Positions 1 to 7,645 of a DNA stretch of 18,374 nucleotides are shown one piece after another. The position numbers and the translations under genes are program-made. Position 1 is the first letter of the stretch. The number at the start of each line of letters is the position of its first letter. The DNA comes from an uncultured Collinsella sp. (GTDB lineage Bacteria > Actinomycetota > Coriobacteriia > Coriobacteriales > Coriobacteriaceae), in assembly GCA_902495945.1 (NCBI GenBank), contig CABUZD010000025.1, forward strand, positions 1 to 18,374. The letters run 5' to 3'. Under the pieces are notes generated by a model that was not told the origin of the DNA, did no database searches, and saw nothing but the letters and a program-made list of their open reading frames with translations.

Positions 1-377
1 AGACCCCCGAGGCCCACATGCTGCTCATCGAGCCGTGGGACAAGGCACTTATCAACGCTATCGTCAAGGCCATCGGCGCTTCCGATCTGGGTATTACCCC
101 CAACTCCGATGGCACCGTCGTTCGTCTGCCGTTCCCGGCTCCCACCGAGGAGCGCCGTCGCGAGCTCGTCAAGGAGTGCCGCGAGTACGCCGAGCAGGCC
201 AAGGTGTCTATCCGTAACATCCGTCGCGACTTCAACAACAAGCTCGAGCGCGATGAGGAGCTCACCGAGGACGATGTCCGTCGCGAGCAGGCCAAGGTCC
301 AGAAGCACACTGATGAGTATGTCGCCAAGGTCGAGGAGCTTCTGAAGGAAAAAGAAGCCGAGGTCATGGAGATCTAA
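1..377 (+). CDS. frr: Ribosome recycling factor, C-terminal part (5' end outside window)
   Basis: RRF binds the post-termination ribosome in the cytoplasm and, with EF-G, splits it so subunits can be reused. The reading frame is open from the window edge (first full codon at 3) to TAA at 375-377, giving about 124 residues of a family that is usually about 185. The visible part covers the late beta/alpha domain and the long C-terminal helix: IEPWDKALINAIVKAI, SDLGITPNSDG, VVRLPFPAPTEERRRELVK and NIRRDFNN match the family closely. The ATG at 18 is internal and not the start. uppS begins one base after the stop, so the two are likely translationally coupled. In most bacteria frr follows pyrH, which would lie upstream of the window. 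Identification is secure. Confidence 0.96.
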   Translation, partial: TPEAHMLLIEPWDKALINAIVKAIGASDLGITPNSDGTVVRLPFPAPTEERRRELVKECREYAEQAKVSIRNIRRDFNNKLERDEELTEDDVRREQAKVQKHTDEYVAKVEELLKEKEAEVMEI

Positions 378-378
378 G

Positions 379-1173
379 GTGCAATACGACGAGCATAAAC
401 TGGTCGAGTACTTTGCCGACGCCCCTGCGGGCGTCGGTTTTTCAGACCTTGACCTCAATAACATTCCGCACCATATCTCATGCATCATGGACGGCAACGG
501 TCGTTGGGCCACGTCGCGCGGTCTTGCACGCACTGAGGGCCACAAGGCGGGTATCGTCTCGCTGCGCGAGATCATTACCGCCTGCGTGCGCCTGGGCGTC
601 GACGTGCTTTCGGCCTATGCGTTTTCTACCGAAAACTGGAACCGCCCGCAGCATGAGGTCAACGTCTTGATGCACCTGTTTGCCAAGACGTTCATCGACG
701 AGTTGCCGCTTCTGAAGCGCGAAAACGTGCGCGTTGTCTTTTTGGGTGATATTTCCGCGCTGCCCAAGAAGACCCGCGACGTTTTTGAACGCGGTCTTGC
801 TGAGTGCGCCGATCACACCGGTATGACGCTGGCGCTTGCCGTCAACTACGGCGCGCGTGCCGAGATTACTCGCGCTGTCCGTCAGATCGCACTCGACGTT
901 GCCGCCGGTAAGATCGACCCTGCCGCAATTGATGACGACATGGTGGCTTCTCACCTCTATACTGCCGGTCTTCCCGATCCTGAGCTTGTGATTCGCACCT
1001 CTGGTGAGCTGCGCCTTTCGAACTATCTGCTGTGGCAGGTGGCTTATTCCGAGTTCTACGTCACCGATACCTATTGGCCCGATTTTGATCGTTGGGGCCT
1101 TGTCGACGCCATTTTGGCCTATCAGGGCCGTGACCGTAGGTTTGGTGGACTGAGCAAGACCGAGGAGGCTTAA
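379..1173 (+). CDS. uppS: Isoprenyl transferase (undecaprenyl diphosphate synthase family)
   Basis: A cis-prenyltransferase that condenses isopentenyl diphosphate onto farnesyl diphosphate to make the C55 lipid carrier for cell-wall synthesis. At 264 aa it is close to the family norm of about 250. The signature MDGNGRWA at residues 37-44 holds the catalytic Asp38; GHKAG, AYAFSTENWNRP and the C-terminal RTSGELRLSNYLLWQ and AYSEFYVTDTYWPDF blocks are all present. The start is GTG at 379, directly after the frr stop; no ATG, GTG or TTG occurs in frame between the hairpin at 415-442 and the conserved NIPHHISCIMDG segment, so the N-terminal 30 residues must be translated. Those residues contain a terminator-like hairpin (separate entry). 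cdsA follows after 2 bases. Chain length of the product cannot be read from sequence. Confidence 0.95.
   Translation: MQYDEHKLVEYFADAPAGVGFSDLDLNNIPHHISCIMDGNGRWATSRGLARTEGHKAGIVSLREIITACVRLGVDVLSAYAFSTENWNRPQHEVNVLMHLFAKTFIDELPLLKRENVRVVFLGDISALPKKTRDVFERGLAECADHTGMTLALAVNYGARAEITRAVRQIALDVAAGKIDPAAIDDDMVASHLYTAGLPDPELVIRTSGELRLSNYLLWQVAYSEFYVTDTYWPDFDRWGLVDAILAYQGRDRRFGGLSKTEEA
415..442 (+). terminator. Terminator-like hairpin inside the 5' coding region of uppS
   Basis: CCGACGCCC (416-424) pairs perfectly over 9 bp with GGGCGTCGG (429-437). The loop is a CTGC tetraloop, a G-U closing pair extends the stem (415/438), and TTTTT follows at 438-442. This is the standard form of an intrinsic terminator, but it lies in uppS codons 13-22. 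It may terminate part of the transcription coming from frr when ribosomes are not following closely. Whether it works in vivo is inferred. Confidence 0.6.
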
Positions 1174-1175
1174 TC

Positions 1176-2075
1176 GTGTCCGATCGTCCCAAGGCATCTT
1201 CTCCCAAGACGCCTGCGCGCAAAGCTGCCACTTCGGGAGCGCCTGCAGCGAAGAGCGGCACCGGTTCGTGGCTGGCGGGCTTTATTACCCGTGCCGCCGC
1301 CGGTATCGTCTACGCCGTTGTCTTTATCTTGTGCTTGGTTTTGGGTATTGTGCCCACGGCCATCTTTGTTTCTGTCATGAGCGGTCTGTGCTGCTATGAG
1401 TTTTTCCGTATGACGAGGCTCGATGGCAAGATGGCTAACGAGCGCATGGGTATCGCTGCCGCCGTACTCTTTCCGCTGTCGGCGTTGGGCGATTCGATGT
1501 TGCTGAATGCCCTGCTTTTTGCCCTGATGCTCGCTGTGGGCATTTGGTATGTCTGGTCGCCGCGTACCCGCATCTCTGATGTGGCCGTGACGCTCATGGG
1601 TCCCATCTACACTGGCTTTATGCTGTCGGCTATCGTGCTGCTGCGCGATGCCGTGCCCGGTTTTGCCGGCGCCCTGCTTTCGGTGGGCGTTTGTGCGTCC
1701 CTTTGGGTCTCCGATTCGTTTGCCTACATCGTGGGCAGCCGTATCGGTAAACACAAGATGGTCCCCAAGATCTCTCCCAAAAAGAGCTGGGAGGGGTTTG
1801 TTGGCGGCATTCTTGGCTCGGTTTTGATTTGGTTCATCCTGTGGGCGACGCACTTCTACAAGCTCAGCCTGCCCTATGCGCTGCTGTGCGGCGTGGTCGT
1901 GTCCGTCCTGGGCGTTATCGGCGACCTCATCGAGTCGCGCATCAAGCGCGGTGTGGGCGTCAAGGATTCCGGCAACCTTATCCCGGGCCATGGCGGCATG
2001 CTCGATCGTAGCGATTCGCTTATCTTTGGCTGCATTACCGCGCAGCTGCTTTTGATGATCGGAGGCGTGCTGTAA
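1176..2075 (+). CDS. cdsA: Phosphatidate cytidylyltransferase
   Basis: Integral membrane enzyme that makes CDP-diacylglycerol from CTP and phosphatidic acid, the branch point for phospholipid synthesis. 299 aa, a little longer than many relatives. The first 30 residues are rich in Ala, Ser, Pro and Lys and look disordered; several hydrophobic membrane segments follow. The C-terminal family signature is complete: SRIKRGVGVKDSGNLIP followed by GHGGMLDRSDSLI, containing the KD and HGG-x-x-DR-x-D elements that bind metal and substrate, preceded by PKKSWEGFVGG. GTG start at 1176 with a GAGGAGG-like Shine-Dalgarno in the end of uppS (1162-1168). The stop TAA overlaps the dxr ATG by one base (TAATG), indicating coupling. 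Confidence 0.95.
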   Translation: MSDRPKASSPKTPARKAATSGAPAAKSGTGSWLAGFITRAAAGIVYAVVFILCLVLGIVPTAIFVSVMSGLCCYEFFRMTRLDGKMANERMGIAAAVLFPLSALGDSMLLNALLFALMLAVGIWYVWSPRTRISDVAVTLMGPIYTGFMLSAIVLLRDAVPGFAGALLSVGVCASLWVSDSFAYIVGSRIGKHKMVPKISPKKSWEGFVGGILGSVLIWFILWATHFYKLSLPYALLCGVVVSVLGVIGDLIESRIKRGVGVKDSGNLIPGHGGMLDRSDSLIFGCITAQLLLMIGGVL

Positions 2076-3262
2076 TGTCCTTCCAGACGACGTATGGACC
2101 CGATGGACGTCTCCGTGTTGCCATCCTGGGTTGTACGGGCTCTATCGGTACCCAGGCGCTCGATGTGTGCCGCCAGCATGCCGATCGCCTGCAGGTGACG
2201 GCGCTGTCCGTTAACTCCAGTACCTCCGAGCTCGTTGCCGCTGCCCGCGAGTTCTCGGTTCCGGCGGTTGCCGTGGCCGATGTCGCTCATGGCGATGACG
2301 CCGTGCTGCAGGAGTTGCCCGAGGGAACGAAGCTCGGCGTTGGCGCGCAGGCGGTTTGCGAGCTCGCGCGTCGCGACGATGTCGACTGCGTGCTCGTTGC
2401 TATTGTGGGCGCCGCCGGTCTCGAGGCGAGCCATGCGGCCTTGACCTCGAATAAGCGTCTTGCCCTTGCCAACAAGGAGTCCCTCGTCGTCGGCGGCGAC
2501 TTGCTTATGCCGTTGGCGCAACCGGGCCAGCTTATTCCAGTCGACTCTGAGCACTCCGCCATCTACCAGTGCTATCTGGGGGAGAACCCACGCGAGGCTC
2601 ATTGTATTTGGCTCACCTGCTCGGGCGGTCCGTTCTTTGGCCGCACGCGCGACGAGCTCAATCGCGTGACGCGTGCCGATGCCCTCGCACATCCCACGTG
2701 GGCCATGGGCGCCAAGATCACCATCGACTCCGCCACCCTCATGAACAAGGGCCTGGAGCGCATTGAGGCCATGCATCTGTTTAACTGCGACCTCGATTTC
2801 ATTAACGTGGTCGTGCAGCGTCAGTCCAAGATTCACTCTATGGTCGAGTTTGCCGACGGCTCCGTGATGGCGCATCTCGGTGCTTCCGACATGCGTATTC
2901 CCATCCAGTTCGCGTTCTCGTATCCCGAGCGTTGGGATACCCCGGCGCCTCGTATCGATTTCCGCGAGCTGGGGCAGCTCACGTTTGATGCTGCCGACAT
3001 GGATACCTTCCGCTGTCTGGCACTGGCCGAACGTGCCGGCAAGACGGGTGGCACCATGCCGTGCGTGCTCAATGCCGCCAACGAGGTCGCCGTCGATGCC
3101 TTCCTGCACGATGGCTGCAGCTTTACCGATATCGATCGCATTGTGGAATCCTGCATGGATTCCCACGATATGCAGGCGGTCGATTCGTTTGAGCAGCTTC
3201 ACGACATCGATGCATGGGCGCGTGAAAAGGCTGCGCAGGTGCTCGCCGCAACCCGTTCCTAA
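2075..3262 (+). CDS. dxr: 1-deoxy-D-xylulose 5-phosphate reductoisomerase
   Basis: Cytoplasmic NADPH-dependent enzyme that converts deoxyxylulose phosphate into methylerythritol phosphate, the committed step of the MEP isoprenoid pathway. 395 aa, normal length. The N-terminal dinucleotide-binding loop is GCTGSIGTQALDV (residues 19-31). Metal ligands are seen in VDSEHSAIYQ (Asp157, Glu159) and MNKGLERIEAMHLF (Glu228), with SGGPF, HPTWAMGAKITIDSAT and the GASDMRIPIQ segment near the flexible active-site region. ATG start at 2075 overlaps the cdsA stop, with GGAGG upstream at 2060-2064. Together with ispG two genes downstream it feeds isoprenoid precursors to UppS. No catalytic residue is missing. 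Confidence 0.96.
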   Translation: MSFQTTYGPDGRLRVAILGCTGSIGTQALDVCRQHADRLQVTALSVNSSTSELVAAAREFSVPAVAVADVAHGDDAVLQELPEGTKLGVGAQAVCELARRDDVDCVLVAIVGAAGLEASHAALTSNKRLALANKESLVVGGDLLMPLAQPGQLIPVDSEHSAIYQCYLGENPREAHCIWLTCSGGPFFGRTRDELNRVTRADALAHPTWAMGAKITIDSATLMNKGLERIEAMHLFNCDLDFINVVVQRQSKIHSMVEFADGSVMAHLGASDMRIPIQFAFSYPERWDTPAPRIDFRELGQLTFDAADMDTFRCLALAERAGKTGGTMPCVLNAANEVAVDAFLHDGCSFTDIDRIVESCMDSHDMQAVDSFEQLHDIDAWAREKAAQVLAATRS

Positions 3263-3287
3263 CCCATAAGGATTGCTTTTTCGTTTT

Positions 3288-4649
3288 ATGGATACTGTTC
3301 TGAGCGTTCTCTCATCGGTCTTTTGGGGCCTGCTGATGCTTTCCGTCCTCGTGTTTTTGCACGAGGGCGGCCACTTTTTGGCGGCGCGTGCCTGCGGCGT
3401 CCGTGTGACCGAGTTCTTTTTGGGCCTGCCTTGCCGCTTTGACATCCATTACACGTCGCGTCGCATTGGAACCAAGTTTGGCGTGACCCCGCTGCTGCTG
3501 GGTGGCTACGCTGCCATCTGCGGTATGGATCCGACCGACGTCTCGTGTGCCGACCGCGTGCTCGCGGCTATCTATCGTCATGGTCGCGTGACCGTGGCCG
3601 ACCTTGCCGCCGAGCTCGAGCTATCCGAGGAAGTTGTGCTCGAGGCATGTGCCTTGCTCTTGGGTTGGGGCTCTATCGCGCCTTGGTATGAGGAAGGGGA
3701 GAAGCCCTCGCCGAGCTACTATCCCACCAAGTATCAGACGCTGCCGCGAGATGCGGCGGGTTACACCACCTTTGATGGCCGCCGTTTCGATCGCGAACAT
3801 TCAACTTCCGAGGGCGATGTGTGGGAGCTGCCGTGCGGCGAGGCCGAGTTCCTTGCACAAGAGCGTTCGCACACCTATCTTGGCCAGGGTTTTCTCAAGC
3901 GCGCCTTTATGCTGCTCGCGGGCATTATTGTCAATATCTTGACAGGCTTTTTGCTCCTTATGAGTATCTATTCCATTGCGGGTGTCACCGTGCCGATGGA
4001 TACCAACGTGATCGGTCAGGTTGACGAGGGGTCTATTGCCGCCAAGGCGGGTATCGAGGGCGGCGACGCGATTCTTTCGGTTGACGGAGTATCGTGCTCT
4101 ACCTGGATGGATGTTTACGATGCCATCGGCAAGGCTGCCGGTAAGGACGATATCGACATCGAGTACGAGCGTGACGGCAAGCAGCATTCGACCACGGTTG
4201 CGCTCAAAGAGGACGAGCGCCTAGGTGTGTATGCCTCTACGCAGGTGGTCCGTTTAGACCCCATCACGTCGGCTCGCCTGTCGTTCTCCTATGTCGTGCA
4301 GACAGCGGAGGGCGTGATGCGCCTACTCCAGCCGCAGCATACGATGGAGATCCTCGATCAGTCCTCCTCGATCGTGGGAATTAGCGTTATGTCCTCACAG
4401 GCTGCTGCTGCCGGCCCTGCCACATTCCTTTCGTTTGCCGCCCTCATTTCGTTCTCGCTTGGCTTTATGAACCTGCTGCCCATCCCACCACTCGATGGCG
4501 GTAAGCTGGTCATCGAGATCATTCAAAAGATTGTGGGCCGCGAGCTTCCGCTCAAGGTCCAGACGATTGTGAGCTATGTGGGCATCGCGCTCTTTGCGCT
4601 GCTGTTTGTCTATATGCTTCGTTCCGACATCCTTCGATTTATTCTGTAG
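3288..4649 (+). CDS. rseP: Site-2 intramembrane zinc metalloprotease (RseP/RasP family) with a large helix-turn-helix-like insert
   Basis: A membrane protease of the M50 family that cuts transmembrane segments, typically anti-sigma factors or leftover signal peptides. 453 aa from ATG 3288. The metal site HEGGH is at residues 25-29 in the first membrane helix; a PDZ domain spans roughly 238-308; MNLLPIPPLDGG at 394-405 supplies the third ligand Asp403, followed by two more hydrophobic segments. Between GGYAAICGM (72-80) and the second membrane helix (from about 202) is a soluble insert of about 120 residues, whose first part (87-130) reads like a winged-helix fold. An in-frame TTG at 3273 is possible, but AAGGA at 3268-3272 would then touch it; ATG 3288 is preferred although its spacing of 15 is long. 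The substrate is unknown. Confidence 0.92.
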   Translation: MDTVLSVLSSVFWGLLMLSVLVFLHEGGHFLAARACGVRVTEFFLGLPCRFDIHYTSRRIGTKFGVTPLLLGGYAAICGMDPTDVSCADRVLAAIYRHGRVTVADLAAELELSEEVVLEACALLLGWGSIAPWYEEGEKPSPSYYPTKYQTLPRDAAGYTTFDGRRFDREHSTSEGDVWELPCGEAEFLAQERSHTYLGQGFLKRAFMLLAGIIVNILTGFLLLMSIYSIAGVTVPMDTNVIGQVDEGSIAAKAGIEGGDAILSVDGVSCSTWMDVYDAIGKAAGKDDIDIEYERDGKQHSTTVALKEDERLGVYASTQVVRLDPITSARLSFSYVVQTAEGVMRLLQPQHTMEILDQSSSIVGISVMSSQAAAAGPATFLSFAALISFSLGFMNLLPIPPLDGGKLVIEIIQKIVGRELPLKVQTIVSYVGIALFALLFVYMLRSDILRFIL

Positions 4650-4662
4650 GGGAGTGTTTGGA

Positions 4663-5745
4663 TTGTCTTTATCCCATCCTTTGCCTCGCGAGTTGACGCG
4701 CCCCGTGCATGTGGGCGGTGTGCAGATCGGTGGCGGCGCGCCGGTGGTGGTCCAATCCATGACCTGCACCGATACCGCTGATGCCCAGGCAACGCTTGCG
4801 CAAGTGTGCGCGTTGGCGCAGGCTGGCTGCGATATCGTGCGTGTGAGCGTGCCCACTGAGGCCGCGCTTGAGGGTTTCCGCACCATCTGTGCCGAGTCTC
4901 CGGTGCCGATCGTCGCCGATATTCACTTTAACCACAAGCTGGCCATTGGCGCTGTGGAGGCCGGTGCTGCCAAGCTCCGCATCAATCCCGGCAACATTGG
5001 CGATTGGGCCAAGGTCGATGCCGTGATCGATGCCGCGGGCGCCGCTGGGTGCGCGATTCGCATCGGTGTCAACGCTGGTTCGCTTGAGCAGGATATCGCC
5101 GAGCGCGACGACCTCACGCAGCCCGAAAAGCTCGTGATGTCGAGCGAGCGCTTCGTCAAGCACTTTGAGGACCGCGGCTTTACGAACATTGTGCTTTCGG
5201 CCAAGGCCCATAGCGTGCAAACGACGCTCGATACCTATCGAGCCCTGTCGCGTGAGATTCCCCACGTTCCGCTTCACCTGGGCGTGACGGAGGCGGGGAC
5301 CAAGCTCCAGGGCACCATCAAGAGCTCTGTAGGCTTGGGTATCTTGCTTTCCGAAGGCATTGGCGACACCATGCGTGTGTCGCTCACAGCCGATCCGGTT
5401 GAGGAGCCGCCGGTTGCCTGGGGTATTCTGCAGTCGTTGGGCCTGCGTCGCCGTGGTCCCGAGATTGTCTCGTGCCCCACATGCGCCCGCTGCCAGGTTG
5501 ACCTCATTCCCATTGCCGAGGAGGTTACCGAGCGGCTTAAGAACTACTCCGCGCCGCTTTCGATCGCTGTGATGGGATGTGCCGTTAATGGCCCCGGCGA
5601 GGCTTCTGATGCCGATCTGGGCGTTGCTTGCGGACGTGGTCAGGCCTTGCTCTTTTCGCATGGCCAGATCATTGGTAAAGTAGCTGAGGACCAAATTGTC
5701 GACGCGCTTATGGCAGAGGTCGACAAACTTATTGAGGAGAAATAA
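4663..5745 (+). CDS. ispG: 4-hydroxy-3-methylbut-2-enyl diphosphate synthase (flavodoxin/ferredoxin-dependent)
   Basis: The [4Fe-4S] enzyme GcpE, which catalyses the penultimate step of the MEP pathway. 360 aa, as for the two-domain bacterial form. Cluster ligands are visible in SCPTCARC (Cys271, Cys274) and MGCAVNGPGEA (Cys306, with Glu313 as fourth ligand). The TIM-barrel part shows VQSMT, ADIHFN, KLRINPGN, RIGVNAGS and HLGVTEAG. I chose TTG at 4663 because GGGGAG at 4649-4654 sits 8 bases upstream. GTG at 4654 would lie on that Shine-Dalgarno, and the frame further upstream overlaps rseP and lacks family similarity. The gene begins 13 bases after rseP and abuts proS with no gap. Confidence 0.95.
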   Translation: MSLSHPLPRELTRPVHVGGVQIGGGAPVVVQSMTCTDTADAQATLAQVCALAQAGCDIVRVSVPTEAALEGFRTICAESPVPIVADIHFNHKLAIGAVEAGAAKLRINPGNIGDWAKVDAVIDAAGAAGCAIRIGVNAGSLEQDIAERDDLTQPEKLVMSSERFVKHFEDRGFTNIVLSAKAHSVQTTLDTYRALSREIPHVPLHLGVTEAGTKLQGTIKSSVGLGILLSEGIGDTMRVSLTADPVEEPPVAWGILQSLGLRRRGPEIVSCPTCARCQVDLIPIAEEVTERLKNYSAPLSIAVMGCAVNGPGEASDADLGVACGRGQALLFSHGQIIGKVAEDQIVDALMAEVDKLIEEK

Positions 5746-7467
5746 ATGACTCGAGCAATGTATATGTCTAAGCTCTATGCGCCGACGCTTAAAGAGGATC
5801 CGGCGGACGCTGAGCTCGCCAGCCACCGCCTGCTGCTCCGTGCCGGCATGATCCGCAAGGAGGCCGCCGGTCTGTATTCTTATCTGCCGCTCGCATGGCG
5901 CTCGATCCGCAAGATCGAGAACATCGTGCGCGACGAGATGGATGCTGCCGGCGCCCAGGAGCTTATGATGCCTATCATGGTCGATGCCGAGCTGTGGCGT
6001 GAGTCCGGCCGTATCGATGCCTATGGCAAGGAGCTTGTGCGCTTTGACGACCGTCATGGTCGCGAGTTCGTCCTGGGCCCCACGCACGAGGAGACCGTCA
6101 CGGCCCTGGTGCGCAACGAGCTGCGCTCCTACAAACAGCTGCCCGTCAACCTGTACCACATCCAGGATAAGTTCCGCGACGAGTTCCGTCCCCGCTTTGG
6201 CCTGATGCGCGGCCGTGAGTTCATCATGAAGGACGCCTACAGCTTCTCTGCCACGCAGGAGAGTCTGCAGGAGGAGTACGACAAGATGAAGCAGGCCTAC
6301 GCCAACATCTGTGAGCGCTGCTACATCAAGGCCCTGCCCGTTGTCGCCGACTCCGGCGAGATCGGTGGCGATACCTCCGTCGAGTACATGGCTTTGGCCG
6401 ACGCCGGCGAGGCTTCGCTCGTCTACTGCGATGATTGCGGCTTCGCCGCCGACGATGAGGCTGCAAGCACCAAGGTCATCGTGACCGAGGGTCCTGGCGA
6501 CAGTACGCTTACCAAGGTCGAGACTCCGGGCATGGGCACCATCGAGGCTGTTGCTAAGTTCTTTGGGTTCCCCGAGAACGGCACGCGAAAGTCGCTGGCG
6601 CTCATCGACGCCGAGGGCAAGCCGGTCGTGGCCATTGTCCCGGGCGACCACGAGCTCAACGATTGCAAGGCCGAGCATGTCTTTGGCAAGGGCTATCGCA
6701 TGATGACCGACGAGGAGCTCCAGACCTACGGTCTGCATAAGGGCTTTATCGGACCGGTTAACTTGCCCGAGGGCATCCGCCTGGTGTGCGACGAGAGCCT
6801 GCGTGAGTCCAAGCAGTGGGCCTGCGGCGCCAACGCCGTCGACTATCACTTTACCGGTGCCTGCCCCGAGCGTGACTTTACCGTCGACGAGTGGGCCGAC
6901 CTGGTCACCGTCGTGGCCGGCGATCCTTGCCCACACTGCGGCAAGCCCCTCTCCGCTGCTCGCGGTATCGAGGTCTCCCAGGTCTTCCAGCTGGGCACCA
7001 AGTATTCCGAGGCCATGGGTGCCACCTTTATGGATGAGGACGGCAAGGAGAAGCCGCTTATCATGGGTTGCTACGGCGTTGGTGTGTCCCGCTCGCTTGC
7101 TGCCGTCGTGGAGCAGCACAACGACGAGCACGGCATCGTCTGGCCGGTCTCCGTTGCCCCGTACGAGGTCGCGGTGATTCCGCTCGATCCCAAGAAGGAA
7201 GAGTGCGCTACCGTCTGCGAGCAGATCGTTGATGGCCTGTGTGCCGAGGGTATCGAGGTCGTCGTCGACGATCGCGATGAGCGTCCGGGCTTTAAGTTTG
7301 CCGATAACGACCTCATGGGCTTCCCGTATCAGGTGGTTTTGGGCAAGCGCGGCCTTAAGAATGGCACCGTTGAGCTCAAGGACCGTTCCACGGGCGAGCG
7401 CGAGGACGTGGCGATCGACGAGGTCGTCGCCAAGGTTGCCGAGCTTGTTAAGGCGGCTCGCCGTTAA
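5746..7467 (+). CDS. proS: Prolyl-tRNA synthetase, bacterial type with INS editing domain
   Basis: Class II aminoacyl-tRNA synthetase charging tRNA-Pro. 573 aa, typical of the bacterial (ProS type 1) form. Motif 1 region near RKIENIVRDEMDAAGAQE, motif 2 in FRDEFRPRFGLMRGREF, motif 3 in GCYGVGVSRSLAAVVEQ, then an anticodon-binding domain over roughly the last 100 residues. Between motifs 2 and 3 lies the YbaK-like insertion domain that removes alanine from mischarged tRNA (about residues 255-385, with RKSLALI and GDHELN). ATG 5746 follows the ispG TAA at once; GAGGAG lies about 8 bases upstream. Later in-frame ATGs at 5758 and 5764 have poorer spacing. It is the last gene of the block and is followed by a strong terminator. 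Confidence 0.97.
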   Translation: MTRAMYMSKLYAPTLKEDPADAELASHRLLLRAGMIRKEAAGLYSYLPLAWRSIRKIENIVRDEMDAAGAQELMMPIMVDAELWRESGRIDAYGKELVRFDDRHGREFVLGPTHEETVTALVRNELRSYKQLPVNLYHIQDKFRDEFRPRFGLMRGREFIMKDAYSFSATQESLQEEYDKMKQAYANICERCYIKALPVVADSGEIGGDTSVEYMALADAGEASLVYCDDCGFAADDEAASTKVIVTEGPGDSTLTKVETPGMGTIEAVAKFFGFPENGTRKSLALIDAEGKPVVAIVPGDHELNDCKAEHVFGKGYRMMTDEELQTYGLHKGFIGPVNLPEGIRLVCDESLRESKQWACGANAVDYHFTGACPERDFTVDEWADLVTVVAGDPCPHCGKPLSAARGIEVSQVFQLGTKYSEAMGATFMDEDGKEKPLIMGCYGVGVSRSLAAVVEQHNDEHGIVWPVSVAPYEVAVIPLDPKKEECATVCEQIVDGLCAEGIEVVVDDRDERPGFKFADNDLMGFPYQVVLGKRGLKNGTVELKDRSTGEREDVAIDEVVAKVAELVKAARR

Positions 7468-7498
7468 TCGACGATTTCGCTTGTAGTTCGATATACGG

Positions 7499-7546
7499 GA
7501 CGGCCCCGCATTTCTCCAGATAGGGGAGATGCGGGGCCGTCATTTT
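7499..7546 (+). terminator. Rho-independent terminator of the frr-proS transcription unit
   Basis: A 19-bp stem (7499-7517 with 7523-7541, including two G-U pairs) contains GACGGCCCCGCAT opposite ATGCGGGGCCGTC. The loop is AGATA and ATTTT follows. It starts 32 bases after the proS stop. The T-rich tail on the + side only shows that it serves the + strand genes. Confidence 0.9.
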
Positions 7547-7576
7547 ACCTTGCCTGCGTGCTCAATCGCTAAAAGG

Positions 7577-7614
7577 AAAACCCCACAGCCCATATGAGCT
7601 GCGGGGTTTTCTTG
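7577..7614. terminator. Bidirectional terminator between convergent proS and the kinase gene
   Basis: AAAACCCCACAGC (7577-7589) pairs with GCTGCGGGGTTTT (7598-7610) with one A-C mismatch and a loop of 8. The A/T ends provide a U-tract in both directions. On the - strand it lies 36 bases past the kinase stop codon and is followed by TTTTCCTTTT; on the + strand it backs up the first terminator. Confidence 0.85.
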
Positions 7615-7645
7615 TGCCTCCGATGCGAAATAAATCGCTCAGATA

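Noticed and set aside
1874..3445. 523-codon - strand frame across cdsA, dxr and rseP
   Set aside because: Crosses three confidently identified genes and lacks any recognisable domain.
4576..4662. Upstream extension of ispG into rseP
   Set aside because: Sequence before TTG 4663 overlaps the end of rseP and does not resemble IspG; a Shine-Dalgarno marks 4663.
4669..7131. 820-codon open frame on the - strand opposite ispG and proS
   Set aside because: It lies antisense to two certain genes, has no family-like sequence or ribosome site, and is explained by GC-rich codon choice that avoids stops on the opposite strand.
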